DNA from: a virus
Reading direction: 5' to 3' (one strand)
IMG/VR virus record: IMGVR_UViG_3300028196_000032
Coordinates: 1-37,701 of that record
DNA: 37,701 nt
Shown: piece by piece, positions 1 through 7,680 of the stretch
Layout of the letters: each line of letters starts with the position of its first letter
How positions within the stretch are numbered: position 1 is the first letter of the stretch
Translations under genes and position numbers: made by a program
The notes under the pieces: model-generated
Databases searched by the model: none
What the model saw: only the letters and a program-made list of their open reading frames with translations
What the model was told of the DNA's origin: nothing

Positions 1-453
1 GATTATATTTTAATAAACGGCGCAGAAATGTTCCATTGTGGAGATGTTTTATTAGATTTTAGTAATAGGGTTAAAGATAATAAATATATAACTTATGCAA
101 CACTTTCACTAACACAAGAACAAACAAATAACCTTTCTATTGAATCTTTATTAAAAACTACTACTGGACATATGTGGTATCAACACAGTGTTAATAATAA
201 TAGAAAATTTCCATTTTGTGCTGGAATGTCTAAAAATGATTTTTTAAAAATAGGTAAATTCGCAGAAGAATTTCAAAACGCTGAAGGATATGCAGATCAA
301 TATTTTATTGATTCTTTAAATCATTACGGAATAGAAATAGAAGAAATAGATTCACCATATACTTTGCATTTATGGCATACAAGGTCAAAAATAAAGATAA
401 CACAAAATAGAAATCTAATATATAATAAATTAAAAAATAATTTAAAAAAATAA
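1..453 (+). CDS. GT-A (family 2-like) glycosyltransferase, 5'-truncated by window edge
   Basis: The reading frame is open from base 1 (reads D-Y-I-L-I-N-G-A-E-M-F-H) and stops at 453, so the gene starts outside the window and the ATG at 28 is internal. What remains is the C-terminal half of a family 2-type glycosyltransferase. The NGAEMFHCGDVL segment matches the usual NaE..H.gDvL pattern. It is followed by WYQHSVNNN, a receptor-side stretch (FCAGMSKNDFLKIGKF), the GYADQYF segment where these enzymes carry a conserved acidic pair, and a terminal HLWH. The nucleotide-sugar-binding N-terminal half is not visible, so donor and acceptor cannot be stated. Two more glycosyltransferases lie 2-4 kb downstream, suggesting glycan decoration of DNA or virion. 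The family call is fairly sure; the role is inference. Confidence 0.75.
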   Translation, partial: DYILINGAEMFHCGDVLLDFSNRVKDNKYITYATLSLTQEQTNNLSIESLLKTTTGHMWYQHSVNNNRKFPFCAGMSKNDFLKIGKFAEEFQNAEGYADQYFIDSLNHYGIEIEEIDSPYTLHLWHTRSKIKITQNRNLIYNKLKNNLKK

Positions 454-479
454 GTAGTAATTATACACTTTATTTCATT

Positions 480-518
480 TTACCCATATATTAATATAAA
501 ATAAAGATATATGGGTAA
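480..518 (+). promoter_or_regulatory. 12-bp inverted repeat enclosing the phoH-like start codon
   Basis: Bases 480-491 (TTACCCATATAT) and 507-518 (ATATATGGGTAA) are perfect reverse complements separated by 15 bases. The ATG at 511-513 lies inside the right arm. In mRNA this would form a stem that hides the start codon, so it could limit translation until melted or bound. No T-run follows, so it is not an intrinsic terminator for the upstream glycosyltransferase. Function is inferred from position only. Confidence 0.55.
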
Positions 519-1260
519 TAGAAGAAAGAACAAACAACTTTCCGAAGAAGAAATAGAAGAAATGGAGTTTTTCCTTAATAGGAATAACATCGAAGAAGAG
601 AAAGTATTTCAAACTATAACTGTACACATTAAGTGTAAAACAGAAAATCAAAAAAAATTAGTCAATTCCATTAAACAGAATGAAATCACTATTTGTAGTG
701 GTTTACCCGGATCTGGTAAAACATTTTTATCATGTGCGGAAGCACTTAAATTAATAAAATCTAGACCTAAGTATAAAAGAATTGTTTTAGTTAAATCTAT
801 AACTGCATTAAAGGGGGAAGAAATTGGGCATTTACCTGGAGATTTAGTAGATAAAATGGCACCGATTATGGAATCATTTACTGATAATATTAGAAAACTA
901 ATAGGAAGAAGTAGAATGGAAAAATTAATAGAGTTAGGTGTCATTGAAATTGTTCCTATCGCATTTGCCAGAGGTAGGAGTATTGACAACTCAATTATAT
1001 TGATTGATGAGGCACAAAACATATCTATGGATAATATAAGAACTTTAATGACTAGAATAGGTGATAATTCCAAAATGGTTATTATGGGTGATGTTAGACA
1101 AAAAGATATTAGAAATAAAAAAGATTCTTCATTAGAAATAGTTTTGGAAAAATTTAAAGATGTAGAAGGTTTTGGTTGTGTAGAACTTAGAAATCCTGAA
1201 GATGTAGTAAGAAACCCAATAATTAAAAAGATAGAAGAAGTATTTGAAAATTTAGAATAA
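511..1260 (+). CDS. phoH: PhoH-like P-loop ATPase
   Basis: This 249-aa protein has the PhoH ATPase core. Walker A is GLPGSGKT at residues 64-71, the family motif LPGDLVDKMAPIMESF is at about 108-123, Walker B is IILIDEAQN at 162-170, and a sensor-like MGDVRQKDI lies at 192-200. PhoH proteins are RNA-linked ATPases, very common in T4-like phages of many hosts, whose precise phage role is unsettled. The first 40 residues are acidic and helical. The start codon lies within a strong inverted repeat (480-518). The stop overlaps the next ATG (TAATG), so it is co-translated with the HAD-like gene. The family call is firm; the process it serves is not evident here. Confidence 0.93.
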   Translation: MGNRRKNKQLSEEEIEEMEFFLNRNNIEEEKVFQTITVHIKCKTENQKKLVNSIKQNEITICSGLPGSGKTFLSCAEALKLIKSRPKYKRIVLVKSITALKGEEIGHLPGDLVDKMAPIMESFTDNIRKLIGRSRMEKLIELGVIEIVPIAFARGRSIDNSIILIDEAQNISMDNIRTLMTRIGDNSKMVIMGDVRQKDIRNKKDSSLEIVLEKFKDVEGFGCVELRNPEDVVRNPIIKKIEEVFENLE

Positions 1261-1901
1261 TGAAAATAGGTATAACAATAGATGGTGTTGTAAGGGATTT
1301 TATAACAAAATTTGAATTAGTATATGATAAATACTATCCTGTTATTGATGAAGAAACGGGTGAAAATATAACAATAGAAAGAGATATAAAAGATTTAGAA
1401 TTATTAAAGTATTTTAACTTTAGTGGTGATACTGTAGAAGAAAAAACTACAGAGTTAAATAAATTTATGTATGTAGATGCTTCTTTAGAAATATTTGGTC
1501 ATGCTGGTGAGATAAAATTAAACTCTGTAGAACACCTAAACCAACTCCACAATATGATAGAAGATATGGGTCATACACCTATTATTATAAGTAAGGAGTT
1601 AAATAATAGTAAACCAGCAACTTTATTCTTTTTATCTAAATTATCCTCTAAAGTTAATACAATTAAATTTGTTAGAGATTATAAGGATAAATGGGGATAT
1701 ATTGACGTATTAATAACTGCGTCTCCAGAAACACTATTATCTAAACCAGATGAAAAGATATCAATCAAAGTAATTAACTCTTATAATAAAGATTGTAACT
1801 CAGATTATACTATAGTTGACTTAAAAGAACTATTAGAGGATAAAAATATGTTAGAGAAAATATTAGGGACAGAAACTATTGAATATGAAGATATAAAGTA
1901 A
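1260..1901 (+). CDS. HAD-like / 5'(3')-deoxyribonucleotidase-like protein with degenerate motifs
   Basis: A 213-aa protein that begins MKIGITIDGVVRDF, the motif I region of HAD phosphatases of the deoxyribonucleotidase type, which normally reads DxDGVxxDF. Here the first, nucleophilic Asp position is Thr6, while Asp8 is kept. A motif II-like Ser occurs in PIIISKE (Ser111). The usual DVLIDD-type motif IV reads DVLITAS at 149-155, so acidic residues are missing there too. The fold assignment is plausible, but the protein may be catalytically dead or a binding protein. Translation is coupled to phoH by a one-base stop/start overlap. Alternatives are an unrelated Rossmann-like fold. Confidence 0.55.
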   Translation: MKIGITIDGVVRDFITKFELVYDKYYPVIDEETGENITIERDIKDLELLKYFNFSGDTVEEKTTELNKFMYVDASLEIFGHAGEIKLNSVEHLNQLHNMIEDMGHTPIIISKELNNSKPATLFFLSKLSSKVNTIKFVRDYKDKWGYIDVLITASPETLLSKPDEKISIKVINSYNKDCNSDYTIVDLKELLEDKNMLEKILGTETIEYEDIK

Positions 1902-1955
1902 ACTTATTATTTACTTATAGGGATAATAAATTAAATTAAAAAAAAATAGATAAAA

Positions 1956-2267
1956 ATGGAAGACATATTATTAAATGTAGGTGGTAAAGAATTTTATTTT
2001 GATATTGATAGATTAGCTGAACAAGTACAGTATGATGTTGATAGTAAATGTGAGGAAGTACCTAATAATGAAGATGTAGACTCATTATCGTCATTGAAAA
2101 TAGATGTGACTAAATACGAGATGTATAGGGACTTAATTGGGACTCTACTTACACATAATGAAGGTGTAGATGATAAATTAGGAATGATGGGTTTAAATCA
2201 ATTACCAATACCATTTAAATTATCTTTTAATACATTACTAATGAAAGGTATAATAAAAGAATTATAA
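1956..2267 (+). CDS. Hypothetical 103-aa acidic protein
   Basis: A small acidic protein I do not recognise, starting MEDILLNVGGKEFYFDID and ending in a hydrophobic helix (FNTLLMKGIIKEL). No signal peptide, transmembrane segment or catalytic motif is evident. It sits in a same-strand run between the HAD-like gene and a glycosyltransferase, with an A-rich leader and no Shine-Dalgarno sequence before its ATG. Codon usage looks like its neighbours, so it is probably a true phage gene. No function can be assigned. Confidence 0.7.
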   Translation: MEDILLNVGGKEFYFDIDRLAEQVQYDVDSKCEEVPNNEDVDSLSSLKIDVTKYEMYRDLIGTLLTHNEGVDDKLGMMGLNQLPIPFKLSFNTLLMKGIIKEL

Positions 2268-2291
2268 TAAAAAAAATTAAAAACAAAAAAA

Positions 2292-3434
2292 ATGAGTGAA
2301 AATCAAAGTACAGTAAAAGACACTATTAAAAAAATAGTTAATAAAGATTTCGGAATCTACTTTTTTACTTTAGATACTAAAGGTAATCCCACTGCAGGTG
2401 TGGCAACTATTTATGAACACGTTAAAATATTAAGAGAATTAGGTTTTAATGCACAAATATTACACGATAAAAATGATTATAGATTAAAAGGTGATGAAGA
2501 AGGTATGGGTATTGCTGATTGGTTAGGTGAAGAATACGCAGAATTACCACACATTTCTATTGAATCCCAACAATTACAAGTTGGACCACAAGATTTTGTT
2601 ATTATACCTGAAGCATTTGCTAGTATAATGAAACAAACAGTGAATTTCCCTTGTAAAAGAATAGTATTTTTACAATCTTATGAATACATCTTTGAGATGT
2701 TAGAGATTGGTGAAAATTGGAACGCTTTTGGTATTAATGAGGTGATAACAACTAATGATAACCTTAAAAAATACGCAGAGTCTGTATTTAGAAATTTAGT
2801 TACTGAAGTTATCCCTATAGGTATTCCAGATTATTTTAAAAATAGTGAAAAACCAAAACTACCAACTGTAGCTATCTCTGCTAGAGATAAGAGAGAAATT
2901 TTAAAAATAGTTAAAGTATTTTTCCAAAAATACCCACATTATAGATTCGTAACATTTAGAGATATGTCTGGTTTACCAAGAAAAGAGTTTGCTAAAAGTT
3001 TATCTGAATCATTTTTAGGTGTATGGGTAGATGAGTTGTCTAGTTTTGGTACATTTCCACTAGAAGCGATGAAGAGTGAAACACCAGTTATTGGTAAGAT
3101 ACCAAGAATGATACCAGAATGGATGGGTGAAACTGATGAAAATGGTGGTTTAAAACTAATTGATAATGGTGTTTGGGTTACAAACCTAAATGCAATTCCT
3201 GATATGGTGGCTACTATGGTTGGTTTATACTTAGAAGATGCGTTACCAGAAAATGTTTTAAATACTATGAAAGAATATGAAAATAAGTATAGTGAAGAAA
3301 ATACTAAACAACATATTAAAGAAGTATATAATAGAATTATTGGTAGAAGGTTAACGGAATTAGGTGTAGTAGACGCTAAAGAAAATGAATCTAAGGAAGT
3401 AGATAATAAAGAAGAAAAAATTACAAAAAATTAA
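2292..3434 (+). CDS. GT-B fold glycosyltransferase (GT4-like)
   Basis: This 380-aa protein has the layout of a GT-B glycosyltransferase. The N-terminal Rossmann half contains a TAGVATIYEHVKILRELGF segment (about 34-52), typical of sugar transferases that gather around a glycine-rich acceptor loop. The C-terminal half contains DELSSFGTFPLEAM at 247-260, the family ExxxFGxxPLEAM donor-binding signature, followed by TPVIG. The tail after residue 345 is Lys/Glu-rich and probably disordered. The leader is A-rich (AAAAACAAAAAAAATG). A GT-A enzyme follows 10 bases later, so the two may act in one glycan pathway, either on modified DNA bases or on a virion protein. Donor and acceptor cannot be read from sequence. 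Confidence 0.82.
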   Translation: MSENQSTVKDTIKKIVNKDFGIYFFTLDTKGNPTAGVATIYEHVKILRELGFNAQILHDKNDYRLKGDEEGMGIADWLGEEYAELPHISIESQQLQVGPQDFVIIPEAFASIMKQTVNFPCKRIVFLQSYEYIFEMLEIGENWNAFGINEVITTNDNLKKYAESVFRNLVTEVIPIGIPDYFKNSEKPKLPTVAISARDKREILKIVKVFFQKYPHYRFVTFRDMSGLPRKEFAKSLSESFLGVWVDELSSFGTFPLEAMKSETPVIGKIPRMIPEWMGETDENGGLKLIDNGVWVTNLNAIPDMVATMVGLYLEDALPENVLNTMKEYENKYSEENTKQHIKEVYNRIIGRRLTELGVVDAKENESKEVDNKEEKITKN

Positions 3435-3444
3435 AAAAAAAATT

Positions 3445-4242
3445 ATGAAGACAGATATTAGTTTAATTATCCCTATCCACAAATTAGATGATAGTGTAAG
3501 TGAGTATTTTACGAAAGCTATAAAAAGTGTTAATGAACAAAAAACACTTCCAGACGAAGTTTTAATTGTACATGCAAAAGACAAAAAATTAAAAGATTTT
3601 TTAAACTCTTTTGAGTATGGTGATATACTACCAAAAACAAAAGTTATTGAAAATGAAACAGGAGATTATGATTTCCAATCACAAATTAATTACGGTGTTG
3701 AAAAATCAACCTCAAAATACTTTTCTTTTTTAGAGTATGATGATATGTTATCACCTATATGGTTTGATAATGTAGTTAAATATAAAAAATCATATCCTGA
3801 TGTAGGAGTTTTCTTACCAATTATTTTTGAATGTAATGAAAAAGAAGAATTCATATCATTTACTAACGAAAATGTGTGGGTACAAAATGTATCTGAAAGA
3901 ATGGGTATGTTGGATCACGAAACACTTCAAAAAATACAGAATTTTAATTTTGATGGAATGGTAGTAAATAAAGAATTGTTCTTAGAACATGGGGGGTTAA
4001 AAAAACATATGAAATTAACTTTTACTTATGAATTTTTACTTAGGTTAAGTCACCTTTCAGTTGATATAATGGTGATACCTAAATTAGGTTATAAACATAT
4101 CAATAATAGGGCTGGTTCATTATTCGAAGAGTATAAAAATACTGTTAATGTATTAGAAAGTAAATTTTGGGTTAATAAAGCAAAAAAAGAATATTTTTTC
4201 ACTGAAGATAGAGAAATAACATATGATGTAGAAACAACTTAA
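3445..4242 (+). CDS. GT-A family 2 glycosyltransferase
   Basis: The 265-aa protein opens with SLIIPIHKLDD and KAIKSVNEQ.LPDEVLIV, the classic family 2 nucleotide-sugar-binding start. An acidic EYDD motif (FLEYDDMLSP) occurs where the metal-binding DxD lies, and VNKELFLEHGG is in the receptor half. It acts in the cytoplasm on an unknown acceptor. It is packed between the GT-B gene (10-base gap) and the sigma factor gene (TAA directly followed by ATG), so these are probably one transcript. Together with the partial gene at the left edge, the window carries three glycosyltransferases. Specificity is unknown. Confidence 0.82.
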   Translation: MKTDISLIIPIHKLDDSVSEYFTKAIKSVNEQKTLPDEVLIVHAKDKKLKDFLNSFEYGDILPKTKVIENETGDYDFQSQINYGVEKSTSKYFSFLEYDDMLSPIWFDNVVKYKKSYPDVGVFLPIIFECNEKEEFISFTNENVWVQNVSERMGMLDHETLQKIQNFNFDGMVVNKELFLEHGGLKKHMKLTFTYEFLLRLSHLSVDIMVIPKLGYKHINNRAGSLFEEYKNTVNVLESKFWVNKAKKEYFFTEDREITYDVETT

Positions 4243-4980
4243 ATGTCCGAAGAAAAAAAACAAAGAGGTAGGAAAAGAACTACTAATCTATATTTCGGAC
4301 CTGAGGAAGAAAAAGCGGTTGTAGAATTTTTAACATGTGAGGACGATCATAAACGTAATCGCATATATAATAATAGTTTACGTGCACCACTAAACAAAAT
4401 GATTGAATCTATTATTAGGAGATATAAACTTTATAGAAAAGATATGGAGTTTGAAGACTTACATGCTGATACGTTGTCATTTTTAGCAATGAAGATGAAT
4501 AAGTTTGAACCTGCAAAAGGAAAAAGAGCATATTCATATTTTGGTACGATTTGTAAAAACTATCTACTGGGACAATTACTTAAGTCCGATAAGAGAATGA
4601 AAACTGACTTATCGTATGATGATGTATATAAGTCTGTAGAAGAGATGGACGATTATCAATATAGTATTGAAGAAGGTGATAAAACCCCATTAGATGAGTT
4701 TATACAAGAAATTTCTGCAAACATAAAAGCGGAAATAGAACACGGTAAATTAAATGAAAATGAATTATCTGTTGGTAATTCATTAATGCAGGTTTTGGAC
4801 AATTGGGAAACTATATTCGAACAAGTAGAGAGCGGTAATAAATATAATAAGAATTTAATATTGGCGTATATTAGAGAATTATCTGGACTATCAACTAAAG
4901 ATATTAGAGTATCTATGAGAAAATTTAAAAAGATTTATTCTGCATTAAAAGGATTTAAAATAGATAAAGGTTTATTATAA
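4243..4980 (+). CDS. gp55-like RNA polymerase sigma factor for late transcription
   Basis: A 245-aa protein with a basic N-terminus (KQRGRKR) and a divergent sigma-70 region 2. It has EFEDLHADTLSFLAMKMNKF (about 69-88), then RAYSYFGTICKNYLLGQLLK (95-114) and KTDLSYDD (120-127), as in T4 gp55 and its relatives. The C-terminal segment ELSGLSTKDIRVSMRKFKKI (about 217-236) could be a helix-turn-helix. T4 gp55 replaces the host sigma on core polymerase and directs it to late promoters with the sliding clamp. A recurrent AT motif upstream of the structural genes in this window is the obvious candidate target. Similarity is at motif level only, but length, region 2 pattern and context agree. Confidence 0.75.
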   Translation: MSEEKKQRGRKRTTNLYFGPEEEKAVVEFLTCEDDHKRNRIYNNSLRAPLNKMIESIIRRYKLYRKDMEFEDLHADTLSFLAMKMNKFEPAKGKRAYSYFGTICKNYLLGQLLKSDKRMKTDLSYDDVYKSVEEMDDYQYSIEEGDKTPLDEFIQEISANIKAEIEHGKLNENELSVGNSLMQVLDNWETIFEQVESGNKYNKNLILAYIRELSGLSTKDIRVSMRKFKKIYSALKGFKIDKGLL

Positions 4981-4993
4981 TTCTTTTTTCCCA

Positions 4994-5001
4994 ATATTTA
5001 T
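4994..5001 (+). promoter_or_regulatory. Late-promoter-like motif ATATTTAT
   Basis: Sense-strand AATATTTATATTAA lies 17 bases before the ATG at 5019. It matches the motif found upstream of most structural units here. It would start transcription of the baseplate/tail run 5019-9002. Confidence 0.5.
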
Positions 5002-5018
5002 ATTAAAACACATAGTCT

Positions 5019-5402
5019 ATGGGAAGACCAAAAAAAACTAAGATAAATTTAGACAAAGGTAGTCTACAAGAATTTATGCAAGAAATTTATAATGATTGTG
5101 TAAATGTTATGAATAGTGCTCGTAAAGAATTAAATGAACGTAAAAGTAGGACTGAGATAGAAGATATTAATGACGAGTCTATGATAGGTAAGGTAAATAA
5201 TGACACATTAAAGATTATTGAAGGTACTATTGATAGGAAACTAGCTTTAGCTAAATTACAAAGTCAAATAGTGGAAACTGATAGTAAAGAAACTTCGGTA
5301 GACTCTAATGAAAATTCCTTAAGTGAGAATGATAAAACCTTATTGAGGGATTTATTTAATGAACAAAAAGATAAAAATAATACTGATTACGATTTAGAAT
5401 AA
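5019..5402 (+). CDS. Hypothetical 127-aa charged protein with AT-hook-like N-terminus
   Basis: I do not recognise this protein. It begins MGRPKKTK, which resembles an AT-hook (GRPKK) minor-groove binder. The rest is highly charged and probably helical (KELNERKSRTEIED; DRKLALAKLQSQIVE), ending in an acidic, likely disordered tail. It is preceded by a late-promoter-like motif and followed seven bases later by the 556-aa structural candidate. A small DNA-binding role, for example in packaging, is possible but unsupported. A short TTCCCA/TGGGAA inverted repeat (4988-4993 and 5020-5025) brackets the start, weakly echoing the phoH leader. Confidence 0.65.
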   Translation: MGRPKKTKINLDKGSLQEFMQEIYNDCVNVMNSARKELNERKSRTEIEDINDESMIGKVNNDTLKIIEGTIDRKLALAKLQSQIVETDSKETSVDSNENSLSENDKTLLRDLFNEQKDKNNTDYDLE

Positions 5403-5408
5403 CTAAAA

Positions 5409-7079
5409 ATGGCAGGACCAGATAAATTAAATAAGATTTGTGATAAAATTGATACTTTAAAAGAACAATTAGACATTAAACAAAAAATAATGGACGAAAT
5501 TAAGAAGTTAAAGGCTCAATGTAATGGTGCTCCACAGTTTACTATAGATGCATCTTTACCGTCTTTAAATATTAATTTTGCAATATTTTATTTTCTTAAA
5601 GATATTTTAGCATTATTAGGTGATTTAAAAATAGATGAATTAAGATCTAGAATTTTAAATTGGTTGGTATCAGTTATTAAACCATTACAGGCAAGATTAT
5701 CTAACTTACTTAAATTAGGTATTAAATCTTGTTACACATGTAAAGTACAACCTAACATAGGTAAGTGGTTATTCCTTACTAATCCTGACACTGGACAATC
5801 TGGTATAGGATTCAATGTTAGAGTTGCGGATATAGATGAAAGATGTCTACTTAATATAAATCCTAATAGTGATATGGGTAAATTAAAGTATGATGATGGG
5901 TTCAACAACTTTTTATGGGATGTTATACAACAAGCACCTAACACAGTTCCTTGGGTACACCCTAAAAATGGTAGAACAATTGCTCATTTTACATTTTTAG
6001 AAAATAACCCAAATGCCTTTACGGCAGGTGCAGCAAATAGTCCTCAAACTTTCAATCCTGAAAATAATATAATTAATATAAAAATTGACGATTATTACCA
6101 TAATAAAACACTAACAGATTTTTCGTTTGAATATATTGATAGTATTTTACCACTATTTGATATTGAGAGGATATTTCCCAATACAATTGATAGTATTTAT
6201 GGTACTATGACTAAAGTGTTGAGGGATAAAAAAGAAATAAGTGATCCATGTATTCAAAAAGAAGCGGAGGCAGATGCTTACATTAATAATCTAATAGAGT
6301 TTGGTATTGATGACAAAGAAGTTGTTATAGATGACTCCTTTTTTGAATTTACACCTAAACAAGTAGTTAACATAAAAAGATCTGTAGATTATAAGAAAAA
6401 AGGAGAAATGGTTTTTACTGACTGTTGTAATAAAAAAACCGCTTCAATTACACCTGAAACTTTAATTGGTTTAGGTGAACAATTAAATGGTGAAACAGAT
6501 AATGGTAAAAAAGTAGAACTTATACAAAATACTATGAGTAGTATACTAACCCAAACTGGTAATAATGTTGCACCTATGGATAGACAAAAAGCAGGTTTCG
6601 AATCACTTTTAAGATTATTAGCTAATATAACTACCGAACTATTTAAGTTAACAAATTCACCAAAAAATAAAATGTTAAATCAGTTAATGCAATATTTAAC
6701 TGAAGGAAAAATAAGTAGTAATCTAAAAGATTATTATAAATCCACAAGTTGTATATGGAGAAATATTATTGGTGAGTTATTAAAAAAACTTCTGTATGAG
6801 TTTATTATACCGTGGATATTAAAAAACTTAAAACCTATTCTTTTATGTGTTTTAGGTAAAATATTAAAAGAAAAATGGGTAAACTACCAATTATCTATAC
6901 AATCATTAATTCCTGGATTTTCTAATTTACCCCCAGAACAAAGAGAGAAAATTATGAATGCTTTAAAAGGAGTTCAGGATAAATATAATAAAGTATCAAA
7001 CTTCACTAATAAACTAAATTTAGGAGAAATTAAATCTTCATTAGGTTTAGAGGGTGAAGGATTAGGAAAATTCTGTTAA
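5409..7079 (+). CDS. Putative virion (baseplate/tail) structural protein, 556 aa
   Basis: A long protein with an N-terminal coiled coil (about residues 3-38), a hydrophobic helix pair (IFYFLKDILALLG and LNWLVSVIKPLQARLSNLL, 59-102) and a CYTC pair at 108-111. A beta-rich middle follows, and a second hydrophobic helical segment near the C-terminus (ELLKKLLYEFIIPWILKNLKPILLC-like) ends in an amphipathic tail. I do not recognise the family. It is tightly packed with 7082 and two genes upstream of the gp5-like baseplate protein, under a late-promoter-like motif. By context it is a tail or baseplate component. The hydrophobic segments could alternatively contact membrane during infection. Confidence 0.55.
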   Translation: MAGPDKLNKICDKIDTLKEQLDIKQKIMDEIKKLKAQCNGAPQFTIDASLPSLNINFAIFYFLKDILALLGDLKIDELRSRILNWLVSVIKPLQARLSNLLKLGIKSCYTCKVQPNIGKWLFLTNPDTGQSGIGFNVRVADIDERCLLNINPNSDMGKLKYDDGFNNFLWDVIQQAPNTVPWVHPKNGRTIAHFTFLENNPNAFTAGAANSPQTFNPENNIINIKIDDYYHNKTLTDFSFEYIDSILPLFDIERIFPNTIDSIYGTMTKVLRDKKEISDPCIQKEAEADAYINNLIEFGIDDKEVVIDDSFFEFTPKQVVNIKRSVDYKKKGEMVFTDCCNKKTASITPETLIGLGEQLNGETDNGKKVELIQNTMSSILTQTGNNVAPMDRQKAGFESLLRLLANITTELFKLTNSPKNKMLNQLMQYLTEGKISSNLKDYYKSTSCIWRNIIGELLKKLLYEFIIPWILKNLKPILLCVLGKILKEKWVNYQLSIQSLIPGFSNLPPEQREKIMNALKGVQDKYNKVSNFTNKLNLGEIKSSLGLEGEGLGKFC

Positions 7080-7081
7080 TT

Positions 7082-7477
7082 ATGAGTATAACATCACTAG
7101 ACACAATATCAAAGTTTTTAAAAGCGATAATGAATCCGCCCACACCATTACCACCAATTAATAAGGCACAAATTACTTTAGGGATGCCTACCAGACCCGG
7201 TTTAAGTACAGAGGGGATGTGGGCGAGGTTAACGGCAAATAAAACTAAAGCGGGTGTACCTGCCGTACCTTCAGAACAAGACTTAGCAATGGAAAAAGAA
7301 AGATTGGCTACTATAGTAGAAACTATATTAACTGATGCCAAAGTAGAAGTTGTGATACCTGAGAATGCTATTGTATGTACTGTGTATGTACCTGGAACGC
7401 CACCTACTCCTATAGGTTTTGCAACAAATGATCAACCATATATAGGACAAGCAAAAGGTGCAGGAATAATTAGGTAA
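7082..7477 (+). CDS. Hypothetical 131-aa Pro/Thr-rich protein, likely structural
   Basis: A small protein rich in Pro, Ala and Thr. It begins with a short amphipathic helix (SLDTISKFLKAIM) and a proline run (NPPTPLPPINK). A central helix (DLAMEKERLATIVETILTDA) precedes a beta-rich end (VCTVYVPGTPPTPIGF). It lies two bases after the 556-aa gene and just upstream of a coiled-coil gene and the gp5-like protein, so a baseplate role is likely by context. No family is recognised. Confidence 0.6.
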   Translation: MSITSLDTISKFLKAIMNPPTPLPPINKAQITLGMPTRPGLSTEGMWARLTANKTKAGVPAVPSEQDLAMEKERLATIVETILTDAKVEVVIPENAIVCTVYVPGTPPTPIGFATNDQPYIGQAKGAGIIR

Positions 7478-7482
7478 GGGAT

Positions 7483-7680
7483 ATGGAAAAAGAAAAAGAA
7501 ATAATAAAATGGAATGATATGTCTAATAGTAAAATTAGTCATGAATTAGAAACTATCAAAGAATATCACAAATCTTTAAAAACGCAAATATCTAAATTGT
7601 TAGATAAAATAGATGAATTAGAAAAAGAATATTTATTAGGTAATACCATTCTAGAAAAAAGAAGTAAAGGAATAAGTTAA
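7483..7680 (+). CDS. Small 65-aa coiled-coil protein
   Basis: A 65-aa, almost fully helical charged protein with heptad-like spacing (LETIKEYHKSLKTQISKLL; KIDELEKEYLL). The stop overlaps the next start (TAATG at 7678-7682), so it is translationally coupled to the gp5-like gene. It may be a small baseplate assembly factor or chaperone, but that is inference from position. An AAGGG lies close before the ATG, an unusual purine patch in a genome with few Shine-Dalgarno sites. Confidence 0.6.
   Translation: MEKEKEIIKWNDMSNSKISHELETIKEYHKSLKTQISKLLDKIDELEKEYLLGNTILEKRSKGIS

Noticed and set aside
5019-5402. Small terminase subunit
   Set aside because: Size and DNA-binding-like start would fit, but no family motif is visible and it lies far from the large subunit, so the call was not made.
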